A stretch of 21,766 nucleotides of DNA from Gracilaria domingensis (Eukaryota; Rhodophyta; Florideophyceae; Gracilariales; Gracilariaceae), in the NCBI GenBank assembly GCA_022539475.1, contig VCMS01000507.1:1-21766 (forward strand), read 5' to 3'. The position numbers were made by a program, and so were the translations under genes. Below the pieces are notes generated by a model. It saw only the letters and a program-made list of their open reading frames with translations. It had not been told where the DNA came from and made no database searches. Below are positions 1 to 11,540 of this stretch, one piece after another (position 1 is the first letter of the stretch; each line of letters begins with the position of its first letter).

Positions 1-130
1 TGGAGGAGGTGCGGCGGAGGAGTCGTAGCCTCGGGGTGACTGGTTAGGAGGCGGCGGAGGTAGCGCGGACTGCGAAGGGGATTCTGAGGGACAGGAGGTA
101 GCGGGGGTGGTTGTGGACTGGGGAAGTAAG
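1..130 (+). repeat. G-rich low-complexity start with repeated GCGGCGGAGG words
   Basis: This segment is strongly G-skewed on the plus strand. The 10-mer GCGGCGGAGG occurs twice, at 11-20 and 51-60, and GGAGGTAGCG occurs twice, at 56-65 and 94-103. GGGG runs follow at 77-80, about 102-107 and 119-123. The words overlap but form no clean tandem array. I see no open frame that looks coding. It may be the end of a longer G-rich repeat cut off by the window edge, or simply a skewed intergenic stretch. Confidence 0.4.
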
Positions 131-3100
131 CGATGGGATCGGATCTGAGTGTGCTGAGTTTCGATGGCATTGCAACCATAGGGAGACAAATGGAATACGG
201 CAAATCTAGGCAAACGCAGTGCAGTTGTTTGTGAGAGCAGGGTCGAGGAAAATGACGCTGAACTATGCGCGAGTGGTGGCGGCCGAAGTATGAAGTCTTG
301 ACAAAACAACTAGGGGCCCCAAGAACTAAATGCGCGAAAGGGAATGTTTAATATCCAAAGATTTCTTAATTTTTGAGTGGCTAGCTCCTGCTACCCGCTC
401 TCGCGCGGCCAACGCCAGAGATAAATGAGTCCCCAAAACATAGGACCGTGTCAGCGTCCGAGCGACAGACTATATTCCAGGCGTTTGCTAGAAACACAGG
501 TAGCGCGGATACAGGATGCCTGGTTGGAGTGAATTTGATGCGAGAGTCTTCGATAGATCTCTAGAGGCAGCATGCTAGCTCAGCGACCTGATATGACGAG
601 GAGTCAAGTCTCTATCGTGGGGAGGAGCAGAGCCGTCTGTCGGGCGGAGTGGATGCTGGGCGGAATTACATAGCTCTCTCGCAAGTTCGTGGGGACGGTC
701 GAATCCTAGAGGAACGGGTTGGAGTAAGCGGAGCGCATTGACATTGACTTCTTCCCGAATACTCGGGGCCGATTTGCGCCAACCCCCCTATTCGGGCCGG
801 ACCTGTCGGGATTAGGGGAGAGAAGTCTCTAAGTTGGCAGAGATGGCCTTGGCGGGCTGGTCGTTATTGAAGCCGCTCAATTTCCTTGGGCGTCACCGAG
901 TAGTGGCTAGTTGCCGAAACCGGGATGGATCTTGCGAGATTTTTGTATCGGTTACCGGAAGTTGAATGCGATGAAAGTGAAAAGCATGTTATAGTCCGAT
1001 AGACCCACCGGTGATCGGGGACGAAATATACTCGATTTCTCACTTGTGGGACATGCGGAAAGTGTTCACCACCTGTGACGCTAACTGGGGCGTAACTGGC
1101 AGGTTCGCCACCGATAGGACCCATCGACAGGAGAGACAAGACCGGGAGATAGAAGGCCGTTCGTGATGCGCGCATCAAGCGCGCTATACACTGCATGTCT
1201 TCCCGGAGAAGCCTTTGGGCTCTAATAATATGCAACTGCCGCTACCGATTCCAGCGTGCGTCAGATCGCCCTATGCACGTCAGGCGCGATTCTCACAGTG
1301 GACCCACACTGTTTGGTGCAATCTGGACGATATGGTCGTTTTTTGTCCAACAATCTGGATGATCATTTCCTGGCCCCAGGCGTTGCGGGACGTTATGAGA
1401 ATCTTGCGAGGGCGAGCTCGCGTAGGGGGCCGGGCATATATCATTTGATACGTCAAGAAGTGCGAGTTCTATCCAGACCGAATCGGGTGAAGTATCGTGG
1501 GTCACGATAAATGACGCGTCCCCCGGCTCTCTATACGCGAGTCGATGAAGCTGCGGATTGCAGCTAACTCCGTGTAAAGAGGCGAAATACCCGAGAGACA
1601 CTGCAACAGAGCTGCGAGAGACTGGCCTTGCTTAGGACTGTGGTAACGTATATCCCGATACTGTCTTCGTTTGCGAACTTGTGCGGGACATTGGCTTCAC
1701 CGTTGAACAAGCTCCACTTACGAAAGGAAAACCTGTTTGAATGTGGAGCGCCTTGTGGACGTGAAGAGACCGGTTCCGCGTTACGCTGGCAGTTCGTTGA
1801 AGGCCGTGACGTCCCCGCCATTCTGGCTCTCCCACAAGCTGGGTTCACGCCCTATGGAGGTAGACACTGATCGCGCCCAGCGCAAGCAGCCCATAGGGCT
1901 TCTCGTTGGCGCACTATTGTTTCACAACGCGCGAGACCGAGCGGGGGAAGGCCGACAGACCCTAGTTGGTATGTCGAGATCGGGGCTAACGTCCAATGAA
2001 CCGCAGATTGACTGAGTCCTCGGGCCGTTATGTTCGCGCTGAGAACAGCGAATTTCTTGCCAGTAGGTCGTGGCATAATTCCGGACACTCATACCATCAC
2101 TGTTGAGACGTGAGGAACCTGCTCACTTTCGTGTACACCAACCGACACCAGGTCAGAGATGCGTTCGCTGGGCTGCTGGAAAATCACCTGAACCGTCAGG
2201 GACGCCTGATGGTGTGGAGACTCGATCTCGAGTCAGGAATTGGACCTTCGAAGTATCGTAGCCGTATTATGCAACTGGCTCGCTGTCTAACCGCGAGGCG
2301 CACGCCTTCCTTGCCCAGGTATTGGGCATAGGCACCTGACAGCCGATGCCTACCGAGACGCCGGAACATCCCCAATGTTTTACTGGTTGGTGGACTCGAG
2401 GGAGTATGGAAATTGTGACGGATGACTGTTGTGACGCCATACTGTCACACCATTCCGCTGATACCGGGTACTCGGTCATTTATACCCATGACCGCTCGAG
2501 GAGGTGATACGGGAGTCATCAGCCAAGAGGACTCCCTTCTGTAGCACGGGCACGAGGCCCGGGTTCTGAACGGTTGGATACACCCACTTGCCCTTTCACG
2601 TGGTACCATCTATGCCGGTCTCCCTATAAATAAAGAATCAGAGGCTGTCAAACAGACACGCACAGCAATATAGTGATAGCCCGAACCGCACTTTGCCTTA
2701 CGAGAGTCGGTTCTTCACCTCGTCTCAACTATGTGAAGGTTGGGAGCCCATCCGGGAGGAAGAAAGTTGTATCTCACATGTGAGAAGGATTTTAACTGGC
2801 CGGGAAATGGGCGCATTCGACTGCTCTTCTCAGTAAGCGTCTCGATCCCTTCAGGAATGGTGCCCCAAGACCGACATCAACTGAGGAAGGCATTGTCAGA
2901 AAGTTGAAGCTATCTCGGCAAGGGCTGGGCCGCGAGCTTAGAGTCTGTCAGCAATTGCACTGCTACGGCGAATTACAACAAACACATGCGAAGCCAATGG
3001 CGAACAATACCCTCTTGGTAATGCCTAGCACCGGGATGCTTCTCAAAAGCTGGTACGACGACTAGTGCCGCTCAAGGCGGATAAGTCTGGCTTGCGCTGT

Positions 3101-4190
3101 GGCTCAGGGCGTTTGTTTACCCTGCGAGTACACTGGGTCTTTTTCTATGGGACCACCGGTACATTATTCTCCGACACAACGGCTCGCCAGTTCACAGTCG
3201 AATTCTTTCAAGACGTTTGTCGCATCCGACATTAGTTAATGATTTTACAAAGACTATTCACCCCCAAAACTAATCGTCAGGGCCGAGAGATTCAGTCGAA
3301 CCATTCTTGGTGCATTGAAGATCATACGTTGCGGAACACCCCGAGACTTGGGTTTGTCACAGACGCAATTACCCCTAGCATCACACACCCATGGTACATC
3401 GGTAACGGTCGTAGTGTCGCCCTCGTACCGATAGGTGTAGGGTCCTGTCCACGAGAGAGATACACATGACTCTCCTCTGCATTGAGGCACAATGCAAGCC
3501 AATGGACGAATACTCGACACCTATGGAGGCTACATAACACAAGCCGCGAGAAGACGCTGGAAGAAATGGTTAACCAGAGATGGTGGCCAATTGATAAGCG
3601 CTCTATTGGAGAAAGCTCAACTGCGGGCCCTACACTTTTGACCGACAGCGCATTTTCGGATGGGTCCGGACTCCGTAGCGAGCTACCGCTACCCAGTGAC
3701 AGCCTGATGGCAGCTGCGGGTAGGCGTGATCTCATGATGTATTCTCAGGGAAGGAGATATACTACAATCCCAGAAGGAGAAACCGAGCCATGAACAGACT
3801 CTCTCGCCAAGACTCGCAGGTGGCCCTATTCGGTTGTATCCGGGGTACAAGAACTACGGGTAGAGTTGATTAGGAGAGGATAATCAGAGCACGAGGCGGT
3901 ATCCGTTGCGCGAGATTCGGCGTATACGTCACGCACCACCGGAAGCCGGTAATACAGGAAAGTGTATCGGCAAGTCGCCGGTACCGACAACGGTCCATCG
4001 TCGCACACAAGTCTACAAGAGAAGATCAGAAAGAGAGGAGTACATAAGCCTAAACTCGCAAACGCCATAGCATATTCTCACACACCCGCAGCGCGGTTCT
4101 TTCTGACTTGCTCGAACAACCACGAAGTATGACTCATGGATACAACCGGACTCTTCCACGGTCTAGCACCACCCGTGACACTCTACTGAG
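131..4190. other. Long stretch with no recognisable gene
   Basis: GC is near 50% and CpG is frequent. The longest ATG-type frames are 137 codons (3322-3735, minus), 123 codons (864-1235, minus) and about 100 codons elsewhere. None has a recognisable domain and several overlap on opposite strands. There is a TATA-like string at 2625-2634, but no G-poor leader or plausible frame follows it. A short near-repeat, CAATCTGGA(C/T)GAT, occurs at 1319-1331 and 1351-1363. I see no tRNA, no rRNA and no transposon ends. The text is close to what random sequence of this composition would give. Confidence 0.6.
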
Positions 4191-4819
4191 TTGCATGAGA
4201 TTCGCTCCTCCGTGCTACGGGTGAAGTGGCTGCGTCAAAACAGAGAGAGAAGCGTATCGGACCGCCTGAAGGAGACAGAGACGCAGTTTAAGATCGCGCT
4301 CCGGGTGGCCTATAGGCCATGTCGCTGAATCCTGACCGATGGTGCTGGAGAATATCGAGACAGAAGATAAGCCACTCAGCACGGATTGGATTACAGACCG
4401 TTGTAACCGCTTCTGTACATTCGAGATAGAAACTCGAGAGCTCGGCGAGGAAGGTACGTCAGAGGAAGTGGAAGACAATCCTGCTTGCTGGGAGTGCTGC
4501 TGCTAAGCAAAGTTAGTAGCCCCATTGGGTTTTGCAATCCAAGTCGTTGGAGCGGTGCCGCATCTCGCTCGCAGCGAACGCCAGGCTCTGCAGACCCTTT
4601 GTGGTAACAAGCGACGTGGAGAGGATTTGTAATCGCCACCTTGAGAACACCCGGTAGGGAGGAGTAAGAAGAGAAGAATCCTTGCGGATTACTCTGGAAA
4701 GCCTGAAGAAGGGAAGTCGGAGACGTCCCGGCCTGAGGGTAAATGGAAGGAACACGGAACGCTACCACGCGTGGGACCGTATCACGGTAAGCGGCACTGC
4801 CGATAGTGGGCATGCGCAG
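4191..4819. other. Purine-leaning non-coding stretch
   Basis: The plus strand is enriched in GAGA-type words (around 4242-4290 and 4660-4720). A 225-codon minus-strand frame (4391-5068) crosses this block and the homopolymer ladder that follows. Its middle is a translation of the A/T/G runs (lysine, phenylalanine and proline runs), so I do not treat it as a gene. Nothing else is recognisable. Confidence 0.5.
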
Positions 4820-4901
4820 CCCCCGCCCCCCTTTGGGGGGGGGGGGGCGGGGGGGAGAAATATTTTTTTTGTTTTTGGAAAAAAAAAAGATTTTTAAAAA
4901 C
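4820..4901. repeat. Homopolymer ladder (C, T, G, C, G, A, T, G, A, T, A runs), probable sequence artefact
   Basis: Runs follow each other in order: C4, G, C6, T3, G13, C, G7, then T8, T5, A10, T5 and A5 with few other bases between them. The C-runs and G-runs could pair into a hairpin, with C5-G-C6 opposite G6-C-G5. The abrupt start and end inside ordinary complex sequence, and the succession of single-base runs, resemble failed base calling at the end of a poor read more than a genomic repeat. If genuine it would be a G/C foldback followed by an A/T-run block. Confidence 0.6.
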
Positions 4902-5985
4902 AACAAGCGGCGGCCCTCTGTAATCGCACGCCATTGTGGGAGAGGTCGTGCACGCCGCTTGGCAACCGGTCGGCCGGGGGTCGTGACATCGAGTACTCGT
5001 AGATACCGTTTCACGGAGGACGGGGGAACGCAGTCAACGTGCCCGGGTGGCAACAAACGACCGCGCACCTACTTCACAATGAAATGGAGTGCACCGCAGG
5101 TCACGCCGCCGTGGCCCGACGTCTTTCGCGGACCGAGGCTTGCACAGCAGTGCTGGGTGCACGTCATCTTCTGCCTCCCGAGCGACATCTTTCCCTGACA
5201 AAGTGATAGAGTCGCATCCGCACACGGAGCTATCTGCTCTGTCGGTTAGTCGCAAGCTCTGGGAGAAGTTTGCCGGAATCCTCAAGATCGAGAGCTTATC
5301 GATTGAGCTCACTTATGAGGCAAGTGTACGCTTCCGTTGCGGGAGTTAAGCGCACAGTCCGTCGCGAGACGGCCTGAGGTCACCGACACGTTCACGCTGG
5401 ACCCGCCCCCGCCTCCGAGAGACGGTTCTAGAGCGCCACTGCGAAGGAACTACTACCACCTTCCGACATAGCATTCTTGCTGAGATGGTCACATCCCGGA
5501 TGTCGGAAAGAGACAAAGAAAGACATCCCTGAGTAGATGCGTCATACCCACAGAGAATTCGTCGTAGATTCGGTATCGTTGAACCAGAGGAAGCCCGCGC
5601 AAGGGAAACACTCTATAGAGTCCCGTTGTAAGCGGCCTATCCCCCGACCGGGGTTACACTTAGGAGCCAATTGAAGCACCTCCCCAGGTCCAAGGTTGAT
5701 GTGCGTATCATCGCCGTACTGGACGCCATGCTCCAAACCTTGGATAACGCGATGATCGGATAGCCGCTTACCGGTAGTGCTCTTACAGTACTCAATATGC
5801 CCGCGTGGCGGTATGACACTCGACAGAGAGGATGCTTCAGAGAGAACCCGCAAGAAGAGCAAGAAGTAGGAGAGAATCCTCTGTAATCATGGGGAGATGT
5901 CTGTAGTTATTCTGAATTATCGTAAACTCTCCGTGTTGCACCGCGCGGAGGATAGTAGAACTGCTGGAAAGGAAAGACAGATTCT
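4902..5985. other. Stretch with no recognisable gene
   Basis: Sequence is GC-balanced with frequent CpG. The longest frames are about 86-106 codons (5089-5349 plus, 5034-5312 minus, 5542-5862 minus) and overlap on both strands. None resembles a known protein. I see no repeat, RNA gene or promoter. Confidence 0.55.
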
Positions 5986-5988
5986 ACA

Positions 5989-6345
5989 ATGTTAAGTCAT
6001 GGGGAACTGGAAGGGAAGGAAGATGAGGATTTTGAAGAGGGAGAAGGAAGTGGAAAGAAGATGAAGAAGCTCGTGCCGCGTGAAACTCCTAGGAAGGGGA
6101 TAAGAAGAGAAGTGCTATCTAGTTGGCTTGTATTATACTCGCCACCACAAACTATTGAGAGGAGAGTGAGACTGTCACGGAGTGAGCGCTACTCTCCAGT
6201 GAAAAAGCACCGGCCTCCGCGTTGGGGTTCTGGCGTCAGATACTCGCTAGCGAGTGCAGCTAACCCCAGAATGGTGTTCAAGTCCCGGAAGGGGATAGGA
6301 TACGCATTGGCGCTGGAGATCCGCTTCGCAGCGACGCTGCCCTGA
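5989..6345 (+). CDS. Doubtful 118-codon open frame with acidic/basic N-terminus in a purine tract
   Basis: The frame starts at an ATG inside a very purine-rich stretch; positions 6001-6060 are about 87% purine. Residues 5-25 are dominated by Glu, Asp, Gly and Lys, and residues 22-42 by Lys, Arg and Pro. The rest is of ordinary composition with no domain that I recognise. Purine-rich DNA encodes Glu, Lys, Arg and Gly in any frame, so the charged look is not evidence of selection. It could be part of an exon, since disordered charged segments are common in eukaryotic proteins, but the simpler reading is composition. No promoter, splice junction or similar neighbour supports it. Confidence 0.08.
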   Translation: MLSHGELEGKEDEDFEEGEGSGKKMKKLVPRETPRKGIRREVLSSWLVLYSPPQTIERRVRLSRSERYSPVKKHRPPRWGSGVRYSLASAANPRMVFKSRKGIGYALALEIRFAATLP

Positions 6346-6754
6346 CCCCGCTCATGGCCCGGGGCAGGCCGCCGATCACGACGGAACGCACCACAGGACC
6401 ATTCCGCGTGGATTGCGCGCGAGGGCGGAGCGAGCACTGCCGCATTCGGGTCCTGCCATTGAGTAACTTCCAGGTCACCACTGTTGCTGCTCCGGCAACG
6501 GCTGCAACCTGTGCATTATCCACCGTGGACTCAGAGGACAGTGCCGAAGTGAAACGGCGTAATTCACCATGGAACAACGAAACCATTGGGTGGACCTACG
6601 GCATCGCGGCTGCTGGAGCAAGCCGCCCCGCCAAAAGGCTTGCTCCTCGGAGATGATATCTGTCGCTCCCGCACGGATGCGTAGTAAGGATCCCCAAACC
6701 CGGAACGGGTAAGATTCGCCCCGGTGATGCGTTCTCGGAAGCGCTGTCGCCTAT
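6346..6754. other. Stretch with no recognisable gene
   Basis: GC-rich and CpG-rich sequence. Frames of about 100 codons lie on both strands (6354-6656 plus, 6278-6586 minus) and are largely mirror images of each other over the same bases. No motif is recognisable. Confidence 0.5.
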
Positions 6755-7887
6755 TCAGAGACTGCACATAGAGCCTACGTGGAACCGGTCCAATTGACAG
6801 TTGTCAATGACATGCCAACAAGCTCCTAAACTTCTTCCCTGGTTAGCTTCAGAACCCAGGGGGTCCGTGAGATCATCCTTCGGAGGAGGCCATTGAGATT
6901 CGAGGGAGATACGCACAGCATCGTAATGGGTCGTTGGACACATCACGCACAAAGAGATGACGAGGGACGCGGGGTCGGCCCCATGCGGGTACCAAGCAAG
7001 ACCAATAGCCCGTCGGGATTTTCTATGCAAAACGGGCGAGCCACGATAGTAGTAGTACAGGCTTGCTCGGAAGGGGAGTTCGGGCTCCGAAAACACCCCG
7101 CAGGGACCTCTACCCCGCGATCTACCACTCAACGGAATGGTAAGGCGCAACTTATTCGGGACGGTCAGAGGGCTCCGTGCGCGATGGCAGCACAGAGATG
7201 ATGCAAAACCTCCAAAATTTGGATATCGGTAATCAGAAGTGCCCCGCGGGAGGCGCGCACGGACATTCCGCCGTCGAACCCCGGACTCCTGCTTGTGAAA
7301 TCCACAGAGAGCACGGTGTGAACGCCTACTCCGTGAGAACGGTATACGATGTGCTGCCACTGCTTCCTCAGCAAGGGACGAAACTCCACAGGAATATGAG
7401 GGATCCACTTCACCAAAGTGCTACCGCGATGCTCCCGCTTCCCGGAAACTCAGCCAACGGGCCCGCGGGCAGACGCGGTTGTGCTGCCTGGGCAGGCGGT
7501 TGGCCATATAACCTCGCCTGTACGACCTATGGCGATACACGTCGGGAAAGGCGAATTCTGGCCGGATCGGGAGGATGCGCATATGGGCAGACCTCCACCC
7601 TGAGTAAGCCAGCGAGCATCTCCCCATCGCGCTTTGGTCAATGGCAGGGAACTCTCTGCCACGTTCAATCGGAGCAAGTGAGGTTCCACGCAATGTGCGG
7701 GTTCGCCACTCGCTGGGAGCGTACTGCATCTCGGGGATCCTCACCTGGGAGCATTCCGTTCACAGGTAAGAAATCGATGAGAGCATCATCGGTAACGCTG
7801 CGGTGGAACCACGCCGCCGCGCGGGGAAATGATAAGACGGCCCTGCGGCGTTATGTCACCGATCACGACCAGGGACTTAACGACTAA
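6755..7887. other. Stop-poor block with two long overlapping frames on opposite strands
   Basis: A 217-codon minus-strand frame (6755-7408) and a 236-codon plus-strand frame (7177-7887) overlap by about 230 bases. The second is the longest in the window. The block is GC-rich (60% in the sampled line 7261-7320), which lowers the stop frequency on both strands. Neither translation shows a domain, signal peptide, membrane segment or repeat that I know, and both are rich in Arg, Gly, Ser and Pro as expected from composition. The plus frame contains an ACAGGTAAGA string near 7763 that would be a good 5' splice site, but no matching exon is evident. At 6793-6808 lies a small perfect inverted repeat, ATTGACA and TGTCAAT separated by GT. 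At most one of the two frames could be coding; probably neither is. Confidence 0.15.
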
Positions 7888-8820
7888 TCCACCCACGGGC
7901 GTCTGCAGCGCGTCGACTGCGATGAAGCACTGCTCGAGCCACTGTGCAAGAATAGCGGTTAGGTCCAGAAGTCGCGACTAGACTGTGGGTAGCTAACTGG
8001 AGAGCCGGAGGCATCAGAGAGAGCACGGAGCACACGCGGATAGGGGTATACGCGTTTGTAGAAGGCTGAAAGGAGCACATACCGCTTTGCGGACGGGAGC
8101 TTGGCGCTCTGAGAAGGGAAGAACCGAGAGAATGGTTTGTACAACTCGGGCGTAGGGTTGATTGAACGAACCTCCGTCACGGAATTCCTTGGGGAGATAG
8201 GAGCTGCCTGAAACCTACCGAAGTATTGGGCAGAGGCGGCACTCTTTCTATACAGGACACATCCTTTTGACTTTTGTGAGACAGTCCGAGGCAATGTTCC
8301 TCTCGCTTGCAGAACGGCAACGCCTGCCATTGAGGCGCTCATACCCTAAGCGTGAATCTGCGCAATTTAGGGTCGCGAGAGCTGGACGACGATAGTTTCC
8401 CCGGGAGGGTTGGGTCATAATGGAATGGTTTGGCTTCAGTTCTCGGTGTCAACAAGACGAGAAGAAGATTCAGGTCAGGGCAAGTGGCGCGAACGCCGGG
8501 GTATACGGAGGAGAAGATAGTGCCAGGAGCTCTGATATTGCCGTGAAAGCGCGACTGGTCGGGGCGGGAAGGCAGGATATGCGGTTGGACAGAACCAGGT
8601 GCTCAGGATCCAGAATCCTGGAGGGGATCGTCATATTTACTACTTCGATGTCAGTACGCCGGTTGCCGCTCGCTGCTCGCCCTCGAATCTGCTAAGAGGC
8701 GGATAAGATGCGTGGAGCAACGCCTTTTCCGCTATCGATGCATCACGTGTTCTCATAAGTGAGGCATGGTGACCGATGGCCCGTGTGACGTGGCTAAAGT
8801 ATGAGAACTCTTTAATTTGG
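7888..8820. other. Stretch with no recognisable gene
   Basis: Frames here are at most 127 codons (7959-8342, minus) and unrecognisable. Composition is balanced with frequent CpG. I see no repeats or RNA genes. Just downstream the plus strand changes to T-rich and G/T-rich text. Confidence 0.5.
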
Positions 8821-11180
8821 AGTTTCTATTGCTGGACATGATTTTTGGTGGACCCGTAAGTAGGTGGTCGTTGGTTGTGTCTTGGATTATATGTTTGGTT
8901 TCTGTACTATTTTACTTTGTTTTATTTTGCCTGTTGATTGGATCTCTATTATTGTGTTTGTTATTTTTATTGTTGATATTGTGTGGCCCGTGATTGTGCC
9001 TGCCAATGAGAGATGTCCTTGGTTAGGCCTTGATCAAGGGCAATGTGGGGTGGAACCGTGTGGTAAGATATTCTGTCCCACGAGCCCGTTGGGTGAATAC
9101 CCCCGTCGAACGCTCGAGCCGAGTTTGCTGGTCCCACGCTGGTTATGGTTCCGCGCTGGGTAGGTGTGGCATTGGTTAGATCCGCGTAGTAGTAATAGTA
9201 TATATGGGCTCGGGTGATCTCATCCTTGTAGGCCTCCAAAGTAAATGGACAACGCGAATGTCGCGTCTGTTGAGCGACCAGGCTATAGATAGACCAGCGC
9301 CTGCCCTACGTAGGTTTACCACTCCCCTCGGAGTAACCACGATTGGGTTCGGAGCACCTCAGGATCACTTAGCAGAAGATGCAATCTCTGTGCGATCTCT
9401 GAATCTGTTGTTACAATTCTACCAGTTGTATCCGGTCCATTGTTGGTGGACAATTGCGTATATTTGTTTGGTTTACTCTTCGTGATAATGTTGTTGTCAC
9501 GGGTTCCACTGGTTCAGATATTGCTGTCCGCGGCCGCATTTATTCGGTATTTTCTTGAGCACGCGTGTTGTGCCGTCGCTCCGCTATCGAACCTATGTCC
9601 CTCCGTGGCACGGGTCCGTCAGCTGCTCCGGTGCGTTGACCCGTCTGAGCTTTTCCCCCGTTGACACGGTCCCTCGTGTTGTCTCCCAATCTACCACGGT
9701 TTCGGAGTCATCATCTCTCCATCCCTCTGATCTACACCTTTCTTGTCGCTGCTGGAGCCTCTGTAGGTATATCCAGTCGCACTTCCCGGTCTTACAACCG
9801 GCTGTGCTCGCGACTCGAAGCACGGCAGAGGGTCTACCGAGCTGTTGTTGTCTATACGCCATCCAGGGAGTAGGACTCGACATGCCTAGCTGGAGATTCC
9901 CATCGCGTCTGTGTTAGCGCAAGGTTTTGGCTCCGAACAGCGGTTAGGAACAGTAGCCAAGGTCGCTTCCACCACGTTTTCGTATTGCGTTCTCTGTGGC
10001 ATGGATCCTTATGTCGTAAAGTAGGAACTCAGTTTCCAAGACTCTGCACAGGCTGTCCTTGCAGCGATACTCATTACCCTTCAGCGTCCTTCCTGCTAGG
10101 CCCGTGGGTACCTTTTTTGGTGTGCGTGTCTCCGTACTCGTTCACCACCAGAGTTGCCGTGGACTACTCCGCATATTCACAGCGACCGTCTTTTTCGCGA
10201 TTTGGCAGCTCACCGGCTTACACCGTGTGCCGCAATACCCACACACCGTTCCGACACATTCACTTGAATCAGTGTAATCGGCTTGCGCGCACTATCCTCC
10301 ACATGCATGCTTCATCGTCGTGCCATTAAACATACTCGCCACCAGCCTCGAGCTTCGTCAGTCTCCTTGAGAGCAGCCGTAGGGGGTCTCACACTGCCCA
10401 TTTCTTTATTAACTGAGGCTCTCGCCAGTATTCAGCTTGTAAATATCGCAGGCACTAATACCTGTGCAAAATAGCCACTTTTTGTTACGACGCAACGCCT
10501 CTTGTCAGTCGCCAGCGTTTGCCGTTTATCTGCCCTCTTTTCTTTGGCTTTCTTTTGGCTTATTTGGCTGCGTCTTTTGAACGCCAAGTGGTCTCTTGCT
10601 CTTGAAGTTCCCTGACTCGCGCGGGTTGACCGCTCTACTTATCGGTCGGCGCGTTGTATGGTTCATAGATGTCCAGAGACGCCCATAAGCATCTGCCCCC
10701 CTCCACGGTCCTCCCTTAATCCGTTCCCGGTCGACCGCGAGTATATGATTCATACCAGCGCACTGTCTCATGTATCACGAGGTGGCCAACTCATACGACA
10801 GATCAAGTCTACCATGTCTCCTATTCCGCTAACCATCCCGAGAATGATCTATGGAAGGGAAAAACAGGTTCCCAATGATAAGACTTTGGGTCACCTAATT
10901 TAAATGCATAGAAATTACAAGAGCGTGGGTTGCGCGAGATGTGTTGTTGTACAATCCTGAGACAAGCAATACATCGACCATTCGTTGTCTAGCATCCGTC
11001 GGATTTCCCAAGAAACGGATGAGAGCTTCCACAAGCCGAGAACACCACTACGAAGTTGGTCTCTCTGCAGAACGTGAGTACGCACTTCTGGCCCACATCT
11101 GATCGGCACGACGGGCTACGACCTACTCTTCCTGACCGCTCCGCATCGCTTTTGGCCTATGTTTTAACTCTCTCGCGAGT
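8821..11180. other. Pyrimidine-rich domain, no recognisable gene
   Basis: The plus strand is T/G-rich at about 8870-8990, then C/T-rich. Counted lines give 63% pyrimidine at 9541-9600, 67% at 9661-9720 and 75% at 10501-10560. Frames include a hydrophobic 99-codon frame (8864-9163), whose Phe, Ile and Val content follows directly from T-richness. A 96-codon frame (9593-9883) and an 81-codon frame (10526-10771) lie on the minus strand. None is recognisable. TTTGGCT occurs three times within 27 bases, at 10543-10549, 10554-10560 and 10563-10569. If transcripts here are purine-loaded, the minus strand would be the sense strand. Confidence 0.45.
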
Positions 11181-11540
11181 ATGTCGAGGGAATCTCATCA
11201 CACAAACAGAGAGTCCACGCTTCAAGGCGTGCGGAATCGGCCAGTGTACCCAGTCTTTTATTTGGGCATGTTATGCGCGATGGCAGGCGCGTCCGGGTAG
11301 GCGCTCAATGGTTGGACCCTTGGAGCCAAAGTCATCCGCACGTCTCGCCGCACCGAGAGCGCGGGCTGTGTCTCCTCGCCCTACGCTCTCGGCCCTTGTG
11401 GCTCGAGTATCGGCGACCTGTAATATCTTTTTCTGGGCCGGACATGCGGCTAGCATTGGGCTTCTGAGGTCTGGGCTACAGCGCGCAGAGTTTGGAGCCC
11501 TGGCGGTTCTAGTTGTCCCTAATGCTGTTCGACTTACGTG
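11181..11540. other. Transition zone, no recognisable gene
   Basis: Pyrimidine excess fades here before the purine-rich block. A 162-codon plus frame (11056-11544) spans it without any recognisable domain, and its length is near the chance maximum I estimate for sequence of this GC content. Nothing else is visible. Confidence 0.4.

Noticed and set aside
2625..2634. TATA-like TATAAATAAA
   Set aside because: It lacks the G-poor leader, the absence of early ATGs and a following frame that support the 19276 site; a single TATA-like word is expected by chance.
4391..5068. 225-codon minus-strand open frame
   Set aside because: Its centre translates the homopolymer ladder at 4820-4901, giving Lys, Phe and Pro runs, so its length depends on a probable artefact. 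Nothing in it is recognisable.
7760..7772. Strong 5' splice-site-like ACAGGTAAGA
   Set aside because: AGGTAAG-type words occur four times in the window, near chance expectation, and no coding exon can be shown upstream.
8864..9163. Hydrophobic 99-codon frame that looks like a membrane protein
   Set aside because: The region is T/G-rich, so Phe, Ile, Val and Leu codons arise from composition. There is no family resemblance.
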